DNA from: Kalaharituber pfeilii | Lineage: Eukaryota > Ascomycota > Pezizomycetes > Pezizales > Pezizaceae | Reading direction: 5' to 3' | Length of the DNA stretch: 64,000 nucleotides | NCBI GenBank assembly: GCA_015179045.1 | Contig: WHUZ01000015.1 | Location: forward strand, 124,001 to 188,000 | Shown here: positions 21,000 to 33,935 of the stretch, in pieces | Numbering within the stretch: the first letter of the stretch is position 1 | Layout of the letters: each line of letters opens with the position of its first letter | Translations under genes and position numbers: made by a program | Notes under the pieces: generated by a model | Told to the model about the DNA's origin: nothing | Databases searched by the model: none | Seen by the model: the letters and a program-made list of their open reading frames with translations, nothing else

Positions 21000-22032
21000 A
21001 AACCTACCGGGCCACAGCCTGTCAAGACGCGTGGTCTGAGTAGCATGCAGGGAGCCAGACCGGCTGAGGAGAGCAGCAGTCGCCACGCATGTAGGGCAGT
21101 GAGGGCACAGGGGGCATTGAGGGAAATGACAGCGGACGGAGCGGCGAAGATTGAGGTACGTCTGCTTGCCACACCAAAACGAGGAGTACACACTGGATGA
21201 GGACATAAAACAGTGAATACCTGGCTGCAAATCTGTGGGTAAACGTAAACATAGGAGAGTCAAATACAATGAAGCGAAACCATGCCCCTCCGTGCGTAAC
21301 ATTTCCGTAAGCCAAACACCTATTCCAGTAGGAAGACAATCAAGAGACCGACTGTAGCTAGTGCATCAGGCCACATTGTAACTATCAGCTCTGAGATTCG
21401 GTATGTCATGGGTAGATTTCCTCGGAAGCAGGTTACGTACATGATATCACGTTACAGCAGGTGGAAAAGATAAGGAATACGGACGACAAATTTTATGAGA
21501 CAAACAGTTTTAACAGCTGCTCGACACAATGGGTACTATACTAGGAAGTGGAGAGGGGAAACAAGTGGAGCAAACGAGTTGGTGGGCGACAAGGAGGGTT
21601 CAGTTCTTTGTGGCTTGCTATGGAAAATAGAAAATACAAAACAGTCGGAAGCAATAAATCGATGTGGAACGATCAACAAAACGGCAACGAAAGAGAATAA
21701 CAGGAGAAACAGTAAACAACGAGATGAGCTGGTGAAAGTGGTGAAAAACGTCCATGTGGGTTACCTCCATCGCTTGCTAAATAACCAAAATTTATCAATG
21801 CTAGTGACGTATAGGAAAAAAAAGCTTTCTAAAAACGATTGATGCATACATAGAACATAGATCCAATGTTGAAAATCAAATCCTACTTCGAAGCACATAC
21901 CCGGCAGAACGCCCGCTCTCTCACAACTTCCTTGCTAGCAGAAATGAAACAAAGTACAAAACATGAGGATTGAGGTCAACGTGAACAGCAGAGGAGAGGG
22001 ATAGAGAGCCAAGGGATGGAGACCAGCATCGG
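21000..22032. other. Non-coding, shared with 34090-35116
   Basis: Short frames here are not conserved in frame between the two copies. 3' flank of NLR gene A. Confidence 0.5.
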
Positions 22033-25000
22033 CTATGCCTCGTTGTCGTTTTCAAGCTTTGAACGTAACATTGTGGCAATTTCATGGTGCCCATGCTTTG
22101 TGGCAACATCTAGGGCAGTCTGAGACGCGGCATTGACCTGGGTAGAGTCGATTTTGTCATGTGCAAGAAGTTGCTTTGCTATGCGGGTGTGCCCAACGTA
22201 AGCTGTTATATGCAGCGCGATGTCACCATCTTTATCACTACAGTTGACATCAATTCTACTGTCCGCAAGCAGCAGCTCAACAGCCTTCTCATGCCCTTGA
22301 CGAGCTGCGCTATGCAGTGGTGTCCAGCCGTTTTTGGTACCCATATTGACATCGACCTTGGTATTCGCCAGCAGCAGCTCGACCACCTTGCTATGCCCCT
22401 TGGTAGCGGCACAATTCAGTGGTGTAAAGCCGTTTTTGTTAGCCATATTGACATCGACCTTGGTATTCGCCAGCAGCAGCTCGACCACCTTTTCGTGCCC
22501 TTCATTAGCTGCACTATTGAGTGGTGTCCAGCCATCTTCATTAGCCATATTGACATCGACTTTTGGATTCGCCAGCAGCAGCTCGGCCACCTTGTCATGC
22601 CCATTGTTAGCTGCTCTGTTCAGTGGTGTTGAGTCTTTTTTGGTACCCATATTTACGTCGACCTTAGTATGCGCCAGCAGTAGCTCGATGACCTTGCTAT
22701 GCCCGTTGTTAGCTGCACTATTCAGTGGTGTAAAGCCATTTTCATTAGCCATATTGACGTCGACCTTGGTATTCGCCAGCAGCAGCTCGACCACCTTGTC
22801 ATGCCCATTGGTAGCTGCGACATTCAGAGGTGTCCAGCTACCTTTGTTAGCCATATTGACATCCACCTTGGTATTCGCCAGCAGCAGCTCGACCACCTTG
22901 TCATGCCCATGGAAAGCTGCCATATTCAATGGTGTCACACCGTTTTCATTAGCCATATTGACGTCGACCTTGGTATTCGCCAGCAGCAGCTCGACCACCT
23001 TGTCATGCCCATGGAAAGCTGCAATATTCAGTGGTGTAAAGCCGTTTTCGTTAGCCATATTGACATCGACCTTGGTATGCGCCAGCAGCAGCTCGACCAC
23101 CTTGTCATGCCCTTTATTAGCTGCGCTATTGAGTGGTGTCCAGCAATTTACGTTAGCTATATTGACATCGACCTTGGTATGCGCCAGCAGCAGCTCGACC
23201 ACCTTGTCATGCCCATGGAAAGCTGCAATATTCAGTGGTGTAAAGCCGTTTTCGTTAGCCATATTGACATCGACCTTGGTATCCGCCAGCAGCAGCTCGA
23301 CCACCTTGTCATGCCCATTGTTAGCTGCGACATTCAGTGGTGTCCAGCCACCTTTGTTAGCCATATTGACATCCACCTTGGTATTCGCCAGCAGCAGCTC
23401 AACCACCTTGCTATGTCCACTCCGAGCAGCTACAGATAGCGGTGTTATGCCACTTGCATTAGCTATATTAACGTCGACCCTCTCATTCGAATTCACTAGC
23501 AGCAGCTCAACTACCCCGCTATGCCCATTATATGCCGCGGCCCACAAAGGAGTGATGGCTCGTATACATGGGCTAATGGCACCATTAGTGGAGTTTATAT
23601 TGATATCTGCGGCCCTAATCCAAAGTCGTCTGAAGAGGTCTATATTTCCGCTCCATGCTGCCGCTGTCAAACAGACTCCAAGGAAGGGTTTTGATAGAGT
23701 TGGAATGAAGTTTGGATTTTGCCGAACGTATCCCTCAACTAACACCCTCAAATCAAATACCACTGATGCCACGAAGATCGACCCACACCTAGACGCTGCA
23801 TGGATATGCTGACCTGAGACCCAATTCCACATCGATGGAGACCTGTCAAACCCCCAGAACGTATCGAATGCCTGGTAGTGGTGGCGGCCATTCGAGGACC
23901 CTGCATCCTGCTCATAATCGAAGTACTGGAATAGTTTCCTTTGGATTCGATCCTTCGAAGCTTTAGAGGCATGGATTCCCCAATAGCAAAAGGAGTACTG
24001 TAAGAACGGGAAATCACAGCTCAAGTTCTTGCCATCCCACTGAGCATTCTGATATGCATCACCTCGGTCTGTTGTTAGGTACTTTAGACACACATGTGTA
24101 ATGATGGAGTGTGCTTCAGCAGTTAAGATGGTAAGTGAACTTGAGTTATCCGTGCTTGGAAATAACAGAGTTAGATTCTTCTCAAAGAACTCTTTAGCAC
24201 TTTGATGAATGAAACGGATAATAATTTTATTTCTAATAAGAGTAGAGTTCGGTCAATGTCGGTTCCTATTTCTATTATCTAAGACAATGAATATTACTCA
24301 CCCCTTACTCTGCGCGTTATCTTTCAACTCTTCCTCAACCAGCAAACCCCCACAGTTAGAAAGCAAGTATGCTGTATCCACTCTATTATTCCTGTCAAAG
24401 CCAGTGTCCTCATGCGTAGCAATTGCATCCAAAAGTGCATCAGGCTCTAACCAGTCCAAGGTAAACGTGACTAGCATGAGAGCTTTCTGAATTATATCCC
24501 AGGAATTCACATTGTGCGCTTGAAGTCGCTGAATTGCTTTATGATAGGTACTGTCCAAACCTTTAGGAAGATGGTCTAAAGCCAGCTCAAGCTTTTTGCG
24601 GTTCGGAGTGTTGGCAATGGAGGCTAAATGAAGCTGGGCAATCAAGAACCTCCACAAGTGCGTGCAAATGTTAGTTAGAGAAAAGAATTAATTTCAACAG
24701 AATAATACTTACATTCCATTTGCCTGTTGTGAAATCCTATCAATTACCTCGTTCCGAAGTTCAGCATTAGCACCGATGAGGCGGTAAAGATTTTCGCCCG
24801 TTTTTGCAAACTGTTCTATTTTTGCCTCAAGATATATCCTGATATCATTGTCTTTGGCTATTATTTCCAAGCTTGAGTAGCCCTTTTCTTTGAAGAAATT
24901 AACAGTACTAGAATCTGGTCGAGATGTTGCGAAAAGCTGCACATTGCCAGCACACTGGATAAAATTGAACAAGTGGATGCGCAATAGGTCACGTTGAGAA

Positions 25001-26717
25001 AGGCATTCATCTAAAGCATCAACTACAAGAAAGATTCTCTCCAGAGCTGAAGCACATTTCTTGACCCGCTCCATAATCTCGTTGACAGGCAAATAGCGTT
25101 CCTCTTTCTCCCAATATTCAGTGTAAAGCTCATTGAGATCAGGTGTAATATAGCATTGCTTTTCCAGTTGGCGCAGAATGCTTCCAAGGAGGTTCTGCAG
25201 AGTCTGCACTTGTTGGTCGCCATAGTTACAATACAAGAACGCAATTCCAACCTGCTTCTTGCCCATTGCTTCATTGATGCCATAGATACCGCTCAAATGC
25301 TGAATGACAAGAGACCTAAAAGAAGGTTTTGCTTAGTAGGTGGTATAGCAAAAAAAGCCTTTTTGAAGGGGAGATACGTGAGTATAGTCTTTCCTGCACC
25401 AGCTATAGTTTTGAATGTTAGCTGTTTTTTCTGCTTTGGCAGCTCGAACAAAAGGAGACTAACGCATCCCATAACAAAACAGTGCCCTCGACTCCCCTCG
25501 TAGCCATTTGGTAAATTTTTCATCCTCCAGGAGCCACGTTCCAGTACCATGCTCGACCTTCCCATAAACATTATCTTGCGTGCTCCAAAATGTCAATGGC
25601 GATAGCCATTTATATGCTCTTTCTCTGGCATCATCTGTTCAATTAAAAATGAGTTTAGTTACTTGAATGTCAAGAAATCCTCTTGGTCTTCCAGTATTCT
25701 ATCATACCTTCATTCTTGCTGTGCATCTTAACTGCAATAGCTCTAGTTCGCACCAGTAATCCAGATGTATAGATTACCACTATCAGCAAGTGTTTTGCAC
25801 CTATGGCAACGAAACTCCACTCGAGAAGCATGTGTCACGTTTTCCATAGAGGCAAGCCGCGTTAAGGGGAGGAAACATACTTCACTTCTGTCACCTTGAC
25901 TTGAGAGTCCAATACAACTTCCCTACAATTTTAGGTGCATATTAGCAGAACTGTCCATAAGCAGCATATAAACTGCTCGTTTCAAAGTGGAGTACCTGAT
26001 CTCAAGCTGCAGCATCTTCTGCAGAATGTTTGTGATCATTTCAAGAGACTGTGAAATTTCTTTGAATTCATCCTCCTGGAATGGCCATACCAATCGATCG
26101 ACCAGTGTTCTGATGGTAGTCGATTTTTCCGCAGCGGCGGAAGTGATAGTAGACAAAGCCAAAGAGACCTCCGAACCAGTTCTGGATTGCGCCAGATTGA
26201 AACCAGTTGAAGGGCTCAGGTAACGTCGAATAATTTTACCACCAGCAGTCACGGGTTTCTTAAGAATATCTCTCTTTCGCTGCCTCTTGACACCAGCATT
26301 GGTAGACGCTTTCCCAGAGGTTGCATTGGCAGTGAGGCCTCCGGAAATCGACCCATCCGTAGATATAATGGAACTTGCATCGGAAATTGTGATGGTAGCT
26401 TGACTCTCCACAATTGTCGAACTTTGAGCCTCAACAATAATTGCCGGCTGTTTTAGGAGATTTTGTAGCTTTGGATCTTGAAGAATTGCATTTAGCTTCT
26501 GGAGGACAAGGTGCTGCGGCTCAAGGCTCTTCTGCACTTCCTTTGAAATTTTGTTGTTTTGCTTTCTGTCAGCTACCTGCTGTGCATATTGTATATATAA
26601 GTCGAACTGTTTAATAAGTTCTTGGCAGGATGCTGGAGCATCTTTGACGTTCCGGAGATATTGAACCAGTTTGACGGCTGCTGGTATAATACCGAATGCA
26701 AGTCCTACGGCATCCAT
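22033..26717 (-). CDS. NACHT-ankyrin STAND (NLR-like) protein A, 8 exons, 1405 aa
   Basis: Exons (minus): 26717-25996, 25922-25881, 25814-25708, 25634-25464, 25402-25378, 25315-24713, 24649-24302, 24232-22033; phases agree at every junction. Domains: N-terminal region 1-240 with a hydrophobic first helix (AVGLAFGIIPAAVKLVQYL) and LVDRLVWPFQEDEFKEI, like the HeLo-like N-termini of fungal STAND proteins (inference); WLSPLTFWSTQ linker; NACHT NTPase from about 346 with Walker A GMPGAGKTILT, Walker B IFLVVDALDEC (about 450) and QLFATSRP; winged-helix region (LDHLPKGLDSTYHKAIQRLQ); IRFIHQSAKEFFEKN; then about 14 ankyrin repeats of 34 residues (about 899-1390). Such proteins sense a ligand through the repeats and oligomerise through NACHT, triggering the N-terminal effector; in fungi they control incompatibility and non-self response. 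Intact. Confidence 0.92.
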
Positions 26718-27700
26718 GTTGAGTAGATGGGATTGGATATTCAGCTGGTGTGGTTTAAAAGTACTGCAAAGAGGATTTGGAGTTTGGATATATAGGTTCA
26801 GATTGTTTTGACAATGGCGGAACTAGTTCTTCTGATGAGCTTTCGAATTTTGGAGTTCTCTTGCTCAAAATGTCAAATAACCCCTACCCCGCAAGCGATA
26901 AGAGGCTCAAGAACTGAAAAAGAAGCCAATTTGTAAATACGAGGTGGTGACTTAGGTGAGCAGGGGTCAACTTTGAGAACCAATCAGGAATGCATTCCAT
27001 ATTGTATTGTGCAATGCACCAGTTTTTAATGGCGTCCACCTCGAGACAGTACTGACCCCTCAGATCCCCGTGCATATTGTCACGAGAGATGTTTTCTGTG
27101 TTTTATGATACTATCCCGCAGGCCCTCTCTCATTGTGTACTGAGCTTTGGATGTGTTAGGCATGCAGTGGCGCGGCACTCTGTAGAAAATTCAACTACTC
27201 CTGCAAAAGGAATATTCATTGAATATTTTGAGATCAGGGGACTTCATTAACAATCCGCTGGGGTAATGATGGGCGCATGGGTATCGCTAAGCACATTGGC
27301 ACTCTCCCCCCATCACCGAGTTTCCTCAGAAGTTGCGAATTCGCTCCAGCTGCCCTACTAACTAGACTACTGCAGTCCCTGCAGGTAAGGTACTGTATGT
27401 TCTCGTACCACACTGTTAGCTCAGCCGTACACAGCAACAATTGGTCCCGACAGCGTAAATAGAGGGATTTTGACCCCTGTAGGACGGAATTCAAAAATCC
27501 TGTTGCGACAGCAACGGACCTGAATATTTTCTCCCAAATAGACTAAAAATATACTCGAGCATCTATTGCCAATCATTGCTAAATTAGGTATCTATAGCTA
27601 GCGTTCGCTGTGCAGACCACCCACAAATTCTTCACATGGACGTATATCCGGCAGCCGATTCACCCCCCCCCAGATGCAAGGAATATTTGTAGAGGTCATG
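26718..27700. promoter_or_regulatory. Upstream region of NLR A, conserved in copy B
   Basis: Non-coding DNA matching 42390-43390, with several copy-specific indels (for example extra CTCTACATAAGAG sequence in copy B). It should contain the promoter; no specific box is assigned. Confidence 0.35.
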
Positions 27701-28200
27701 GATTCTGAAAACCATAACAAACCAAGTCAGGCTTCTTCTGCTGGCCATGTAATTAGACCTGGGCCCGTCTAGATCCCCCATGCACCCACAACCCCCTTGA
27801 TATTCAGGATGGAGATGCAATGTGGTACGAGGAACAAAAAATCCAGAAACAATGAACTGTCAGATGAAATGAAAACAGTAGAAAAAATAAAGAGACATGA
27901 GAGTCGTTAACCTATCAGAGAGTAATTTGCATTATCCGGGAAGGGAGGAGCATTTGAAGTTGTTATTGAACAGGCTATTCGAGTGGCTGTTTGAGCAGTT
28001 ACTGGAGGGAGTGCGAGAAAGGCTTCTGGAGTGGGGGGCGGAGAGGCTGCTGGAGTGGCTGCTGATGAAGAAGCTGTATGAACGGCTGCTGGAGAAGAAG
28101 GGGTGGGGATGCTGGCGGGGGTGGCCACTGAAAACTAATTGTGGGACTGCCCGAGAGTTTGCTGGAGGAGGCTGTTGAAGGGGCTGTCGAAGCGGCAGTG
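27700..28200 (+). repeat. Dispersed repeat module, copy 3
   Basis: Contains the GTCAGGCTTCTTCTGCTGGC motif (reverse-strand relative of the repeats at 11890-12390), then GATGGAGATGCAATGTGGTA, AACTGTCAGATGAAATGAAA (compare NLSDKMKT at 10.1 kb) and a variable array of CTGGAG-rich triplets at 28000-28130. Confidence 0.5.
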
Positions 28201-30960
28201 GGACGGCGGAGTGGTGGGACGATGGGGTAGGGAAAAGGCGCGGGAGTTATGCACTGCTCAAACTGACCTAGAGCTTAGCGATGGACGTTGTCTGTTGTGC
28301 TAGTGAGAAGCTGTAACGTTGAGGACGTGCTAGAAAGTGGGGGCGGGGGAATGGAGTGGGGTCCAGAGAAGGCGGAGCTGTCAACTTCTTTAGCTGACTC
28401 TTGAGCTTACAACAAGGCGGCACACGTCAAGGTATATCATAGATTAAAGATCCATCCTGCGGTTCGGTTACTAGAACTAGCCAATTAAGGCACTGCGGGA
28501 ACAAAACGTCTTGCCTTTTGGTCTAAATTGTGCGATTGTGTTCTGTCTGAGCGGTATGATTAGAAGACCCGTTCTCCTCAGCGTAGTCTTGTAACCAGAG
28601 CTGTTTTAATAAATCGCCGCTTCATACATCCTTGCCTTTCTTGGCACAGCAAAAGCCTTTTGCAGTAACATTCGGCATCAGCAGTCCCGTAGCTGCAGAG
28701 CGGGCAACTTCACCACTGAGTTCGCTGTTTCGACATGAATAACTCACACAATCTAGCGGATATGTGCGATAAATTAATTATGGACTAAATTGACTGCGCT
28801 GAGTCCAAATATGGAGCAAAAAAAAAAAAAGCGAAGACGCTTAATCTATTAGCATCTACAATTGTATCATCTCTCATCGTGTAAAATAACCCCTCTGGCC
28901 CGCAAGCCAAAACCCACTCTCGTGCAGTGGATAAGTGTTGTATAACCAGTGGAGCCGAAGGGATAAAGCACTTTGAACTTCGAACTGACGGCACGAGTGG
29001 ATCCGCTTGCGCCCTGGCAACCCAGTGCCAAGCCTCCAATTGTGCCAGCGAGAGAGACATCTTCGGGGTGTCATGTTTGCCTGAGCCTCTCCTATCTAGG
29101 AGGCAACAAGGCCTACGTGGAGCCAAGGCTGTGTGGCGGCGAGAAGGGAAGAGCTTGCGATGAGTGGGAGTACACCTGTGTAGCGCCGAAAGCGCGATGA
29201 GGATACCTGTGGGGTGCCGAAGGAGAATCTGTGGCGGTGGAGGTGGTACGTAGGAATTCGGAGTGGCTGCGCAGTCTATGGTGCAACCATAGTCCAGACT
29301 AGTGCAACCAGACTAGATTATGTGGTAGAAAAGTGGTATACGGAATCGGGAGTATTGTGCGTGAACAAGAACCAAATATGAAAATCGTAATGTACCTTCT
29401 ACATAATATCCAAAGGCAGGACGGGAGTTCTACCCCCTTCTCACAACCTCCTTTTCTTCATACAATACTTTGTCTTCAGAGAAAACAGAAAGAAGCCTCC
29501 CACTGTTCTCATTCCAAAATGCACAAGTTAGTCAACCGTTTCCCAATGGAGTTAGGGGCAGCTATTAGAAGTGTTGTTTTGTACAAGTCCTATCTAAAAA
29601 CTCTTGTGTAAGATGACAGATAATATCTACTACCGCCTCTCAATGGACCGGAGCGGTGGGAGCTAGCGGAGCGAATGTTTGACTTTTATGCGAAAAGTGC
29701 GGGTGCGAAAGAAAAGATGAAAAGAGATTGATTGTATGAACTACAGTACAGCAGGTCTCTCCACATTTACTATGAAATACCTCATGTAACGTCCTTATCT
29801 CCACGTGATCCCTGTGCTAAGCTTGCCCTTACCCATTTTGTTATCTTCCCCACACTACAGGTCAACCTTGCTATACCGCCGAAAAGTTTCGTTTCCAGAT
29901 TCTGCCCCCTTCATGTAATTATTGGAAATGCTAGAATTTAGGTACACGCAGCAAAACTTAAAAACAGCTTGACTCAGTTCCAACTAGACATTATTGTAAA
30001 AACCGGAGTAATGCAACTCATCTTATTACTTAACGATGCCAGACTACCCTCATTCCATTCCTCAGCGCTGCACCATCTACCTCTCCCCTGACAGCTTTTC
30101 TCACAGGTGCTTTTGCATGGGCCGAATACTCAGCTTTGTCTTTGAGTTGGCCTCAACTTTGCGCCTAGTTGTTCTCGTTTCATCTATGATTTGAAATAAA
30201 TTTATACCCTATGTTTGTTTCGTTGTTGACCTGTGGTTGACGTGTTTGCGCTTTTTCGACTTTATAGCATCTAGAAATACCATCGGGGACCAATGCGAAT
30301 AGGCTGCATGATATAGCAAATGTGAGGAACTGATGAGTCGTCTCGCTGATATTTCCATGACATTTTTGTTACGTCGGCATTTGTGTGCATTGGTTCTAGT
30401 ACATTGCGGACCAAGGTATGTAATTTATGATTGGGGTAAGGAGTTGCACTGGCATCGATGCAACTCTCTTCTACACACAATTTATTGTCGCAAATTTTCT
30501 GTGCTTTACTGGTTCACGAGACTAGTGTTTTACATGTAGAGTAAGCAACAGAGTTGAGCTTAACCCCACTTTTTCACTCCGCCTGTTCCTCCCGGCATCT
30601 CCCAGCAGAGGACCTGTTGTGTCAAGCGGCTGTTAAATGTCACTCGCTACCGCTCACATCGGCCGTTGTCGGTAACGTCCACATTTTTTCCCGTGCGCTT
30701 TTCCGGTCTCTTACCTCCCTCCGGCCCTGCGCTGTCATTACGGATTCTAAAGCGTACATGAACAAGTCAGCTATGGCTTTCCGACAAAACAATAATACAC
30801 CGCAAATCCAGAACATTGATGAAAGCAAAAAGAAAAAAAGAACAAAAGGATTATGAGTAGGACTTCACTCTCCGCACCGAACGTCTATGCACCAAACCCC
30901 CATGTACTCACAAGTCATTAATTCTGCATGTTTTTTAAGAGGAGGCAGACTTCTTGCTTT
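28200..30960. other. Non-coding part of duplication copy A
   Basis: Aligns with 43900-46920 of copy B. No frame is kept in both copies over a useful length, and none has family motifs. Confidence 0.5.
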
Positions 30961-31340
30961 GGAATTCTAAGTCCATCTTAGCAAAGTTTTTCTCTGCCGA
31001 CCATATTATAGACCTGGTCCATCTAGAACCCTCGACTCCCAATTATTTCCCTTGTTTTTCGAACATCCCTCTTGCATTGGAATTCACTCCGCAACCCAGT
31101 CAGGCTTTCCTCCGCTGACCATGTTATAGAGTCTATCTGGAACCCTGTGTACCCACAGCCTTGGATTCCCACAGCCCCCGTGTACCCACACTCTGCATGT
31201 ACCCACAAATAACTCAAAACGAAGATGGCATAGGTATAGAAACGCACCACATGGGTGTAGTCTTCCTACCAAGCAGAAAAATGCATTATACCTACCTGAA
31301 GAGGCACAGAACAAGAGGCCAATGGTGGGTGATGCAGAGC
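30960..31340 (-). repeat. Two copies of the ~120-160-bp dispersed repeat plus module head
   Basis: TCTGCCGACCATATTATAGA and TCCGCTGACCATGTTATAGA are the complements of the 11890-12390 repeat. They are followed by AACGAAGATGGCATAGGTAT, the head motif of the dispersed module. Confidence 0.5.
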
Positions 31341-31342
31341 AG

Positions 31343-31590
31343 CGAGGCGGGGGATGTGAGAGGCGGGGGATGTGAGAGGCGGGGGATGTGAGAGGCGGGG
31401 GATGTGAGAGGCGGGGGATGTGAGAGGCGGGGGATGTGAGAGGCGGGGGATGTGAGAGGCGGGGGATGTGAGAGGCGGGGGATGTGAGAGGCGGGGGATG
31501 TGAGAGGCGGGGGATGTGAGAGGCGGGGGATGTGAGAGGCGGGGGATGTGAGAGGCGGGGGATGTGAGAGGCGGGGGATGTGAGAGGCAG
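31343..31590 (+). repeat. 16-bp minisatellite GAGGCGGGGGATGTGA, ~15 copies (copy A)
   Basis: Almost perfect tandem units. The paralogous array at 47325-47535 has about 13 units with GTGGCGGAGG variants. 16 is not a multiple of three, so the long minus-strand frames here are artefacts. Confidence 0.95.
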
Positions 31591-31699
31591 GGATGAGAGA
31601 GATGGAGATGTAAGGAGGCGGAGGTTGGAGCCTTGTCAGTCTTGTAATATGCTGTCGCAGTCGCAATGATTCTAAAAACCACTGTTATCACTATTACTA

Positions 31700-32200
31700 T
31701 ATGCTGTCACTACAAGACGTAAGAGGGGCAGGAGAGGGAAGGGAGTAGGAGAGGCGGTAGGAGATGTGATAAGAGGAGGCTTACAAAGAGGCTAAAGAGA
31801 GGCAGTAGGACAGGTGGTAGGAGAATGGAAGGGGGTACAGGCAGAAATGCGATCTGAGGTTGTATAGAGGAGGAGTTGGAGGAGGGGTTGTGGCAAATAG
31901 CACTGCCGAGATTAGGGGGTATAGTGAGCCATACAAGAGGCGGGTGGGAGCGGCAATAGAAAGAGCTGTCGGCGAGGCTGTTGGGTAGGCAATGGGAGGG
32001 GATGCGGGGGAGAGGCGATAGCAGATACGAAAGGTGCCGGAAGCAGTTGTCATAGATGCAGCGGTGCAAGAGGCAATGGGAGAGGGACAAGGGGGAAGAA
32101 GCGGTGGAGGGAGGTGGAGTGGATATTCCGCGGGCAAGGCGGTGTGAGAGGCAGTGGGGTGGGAGGGAAAGGGAGGGGGGTTCAAGGGGACTCGGAGATG
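31700..32200 (+). repeat. Purine/G-rich low-complexity tract (copy A)
   Basis: AGGAGAGG/GGCGGTAGGAG-type runs, matching 47650-48125. Many GGG runs suggest quadruplex potential. Confidence 0.6.
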
Positions 32201-33215
32201 GAGTTGTCTACTTTTGCTCTACATAGCAGTAGTGATAGAAGTAGCAACAACAGGCATGGGGAGCCGGTATAGAAATGAGCGCCCCGGTTCAACTTTGAAT
32301 TTTAGACGGAATGTGATGCTCCAGTTCGATATAATTAAATTCCAGTGGAATCGCGCCCATCAGTTTTGATTTTTCGTTTCTGCTTTTTTTTTCTGGCTGA
32401 GAAAGTGGCGCCAGTCGACCATGTTGCGGTGTTTCGCTGGATGCCAAACAGAGTTTTGGCAGTCCATCACCCGCGGACCTCCGGAGCCATGGCTGCGAGT
32501 CATTTGTGGTGCGGACAGGACGGCGATGCGATAGGGAGGACGGAAACTGCCCTGCTGGGCTCGAGGCTTAATAGACTGACTACATACATACATGCATACT
32601 CCTTACGCGCCTTCGTCTCATCCGCCCAGTACGCCGCCCTCCCGGAGCACCACCAGACTGACAATCGAGGCACACAGCTGTCTGAGTTTCTTGCTTGTAA
32701 TTCCCACCCCTTCCCTAGCCATCCAGCGATGTTTCGCAGGGCCCTGGAGTCCGCAAGCCTCCCCTCTCCATATAGTCTGAATGTGAACTTAATATGCTTT
32801 CGTGCTCCACGCGCAACATCTACATGATCTCAGGTGCTCCCCTCAACACTGTGATCAGGCCCTGACTTTTTTTTCCTCTACTAGCCAACCTTTGAACCCC
32901 CGACTTCGGTCAACTCCTCGGCGGCTATCCCTTACTTTATGTTGCTCCTATGTTCCCTAGATGCCTTACTGGGTTCTTTTTGTGATATACATGAAGTCAT
33001 CTCCATATGTGCTCTCCATAATGTAGCGTCCGCAGGTCTTTTTCAGTAAATAGCCGCCGCTGCTGGTGCTACTGCAATAAGTAGCATTACTGGCAACACT
33101 TGGGGCACTCCATTGCACATCAGCAGCTCCCTTCCCGTCATTTCCCAATTCTACTGCATGTGGAACTGCCTTGGTGCTGTGACCTGCCCCACGCAACGGC
33201 TTTCCCAGGCAAGGT
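32200..33215. other. Non-coding right end of copy A
   Basis: Aligns with 48140-49188; no gene seen. Confidence 0.45.
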
Positions 33216-33817
33216 CCCATAGCTCAGGACTACAGCATTCATATATAGTGCATTAAGGAATATGCATTACCTTATTGGGTATATATAGATGGATATCCCT
33301 ATTGATCTCTACTTTCTGTCAATACCTATACCTATAGGCTACTCAAGATATATTCTTCTATGTGTAGAGTTATATTCTAGAGCATTCTGAACATGCCTCA
33401 TATTTTTAGAAATATATACAGACTGAATATCAAAATTCACTTCTAGCAGTAAAAATATATGTATGGATATTGGCTTACCACTTGTTCCATATGTATCCAA
33501 TTATCATAAAACATTCCAGATCTCTTGAATACATACTGTAGAAGGTATATGCACTTGCTCAAGGTCCTAAACAGCCATCTTGCCATTTTACACCTGCATA
33601 GGATTCAGATGCCTAATTGGGCAACTACCACTATAGAGTATCATTCAAAATTTCCAATTGGCTAACTGAGGTGCGGAAGTTACTTTCCAATACCTCTCCA
33701 AGCTGTATGTGCAATTTGGTTATCTTCTATAAAGATTTGGCCTTACAGGAGGCTATTGTTTTTATTCCGGGAGTGCGCCGGATCCCGGTAATGCGCCGGA
33801 TCCCGGTCAGTGACGTT
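33216..33817. other. Spacer between duplication copies
   Basis: AT-rich single-copy sequence. At 33765-33810 it ends with two direct copies of TGCGCCGGATCCCGGT next to the copy B junction. Confidence 0.6.
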
Positions 33818-33861
33818 ACTATTATTAGACAAATATAGCTATTATGTAGTTGATGTAGGCT

Positions 33862-33935
33862 TTCTTTTTTTTTTTTTTTAAATTTCACGTAACCCCGCTT
33901 GCAGCTGTTCGCCATGGTAGGGCAGATATTTCGGG
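33862..33935 (-). mobile_element. Retroposon 3' end with poly(A), copy B
   Basis: Paralogue of 20285-20360: T-run then AATTTCACGTAACCCCGCTT. Confidence 0.6.

Larger units (their letters stand above)
20241..33215. repeat. Segmental duplication, copy A (~13.0 kb)
   Basis: From ACTATTATTAAACAAATATA to TTTCCCAGGCAAGGT, collinear with 33818-49188 and highly similar throughout in coding and non-coding parts. Carries NLR gene A and a private foldback insertion (20516-20990). The order of all shared repeats downstream of the NLR promoter is identical in copy B. Confidence 0.95.

Noticed and set aside
22334..23812. 492-codon plus-strand ORF
   Set aside because: Same antisense artefact over the gene A repeats.
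28785..29126. 113-codon minus ORF in the non-coding half of copy A
   Set aside because: The paralogous segment in copy B is shifted in frame by indels and no family motif is present.
31266..31691. Minus ORF of repeated SHIPRLSHPPPLT
   Set aside because: 16-bp repeat read in rotating frames; not kept identically in copy B.
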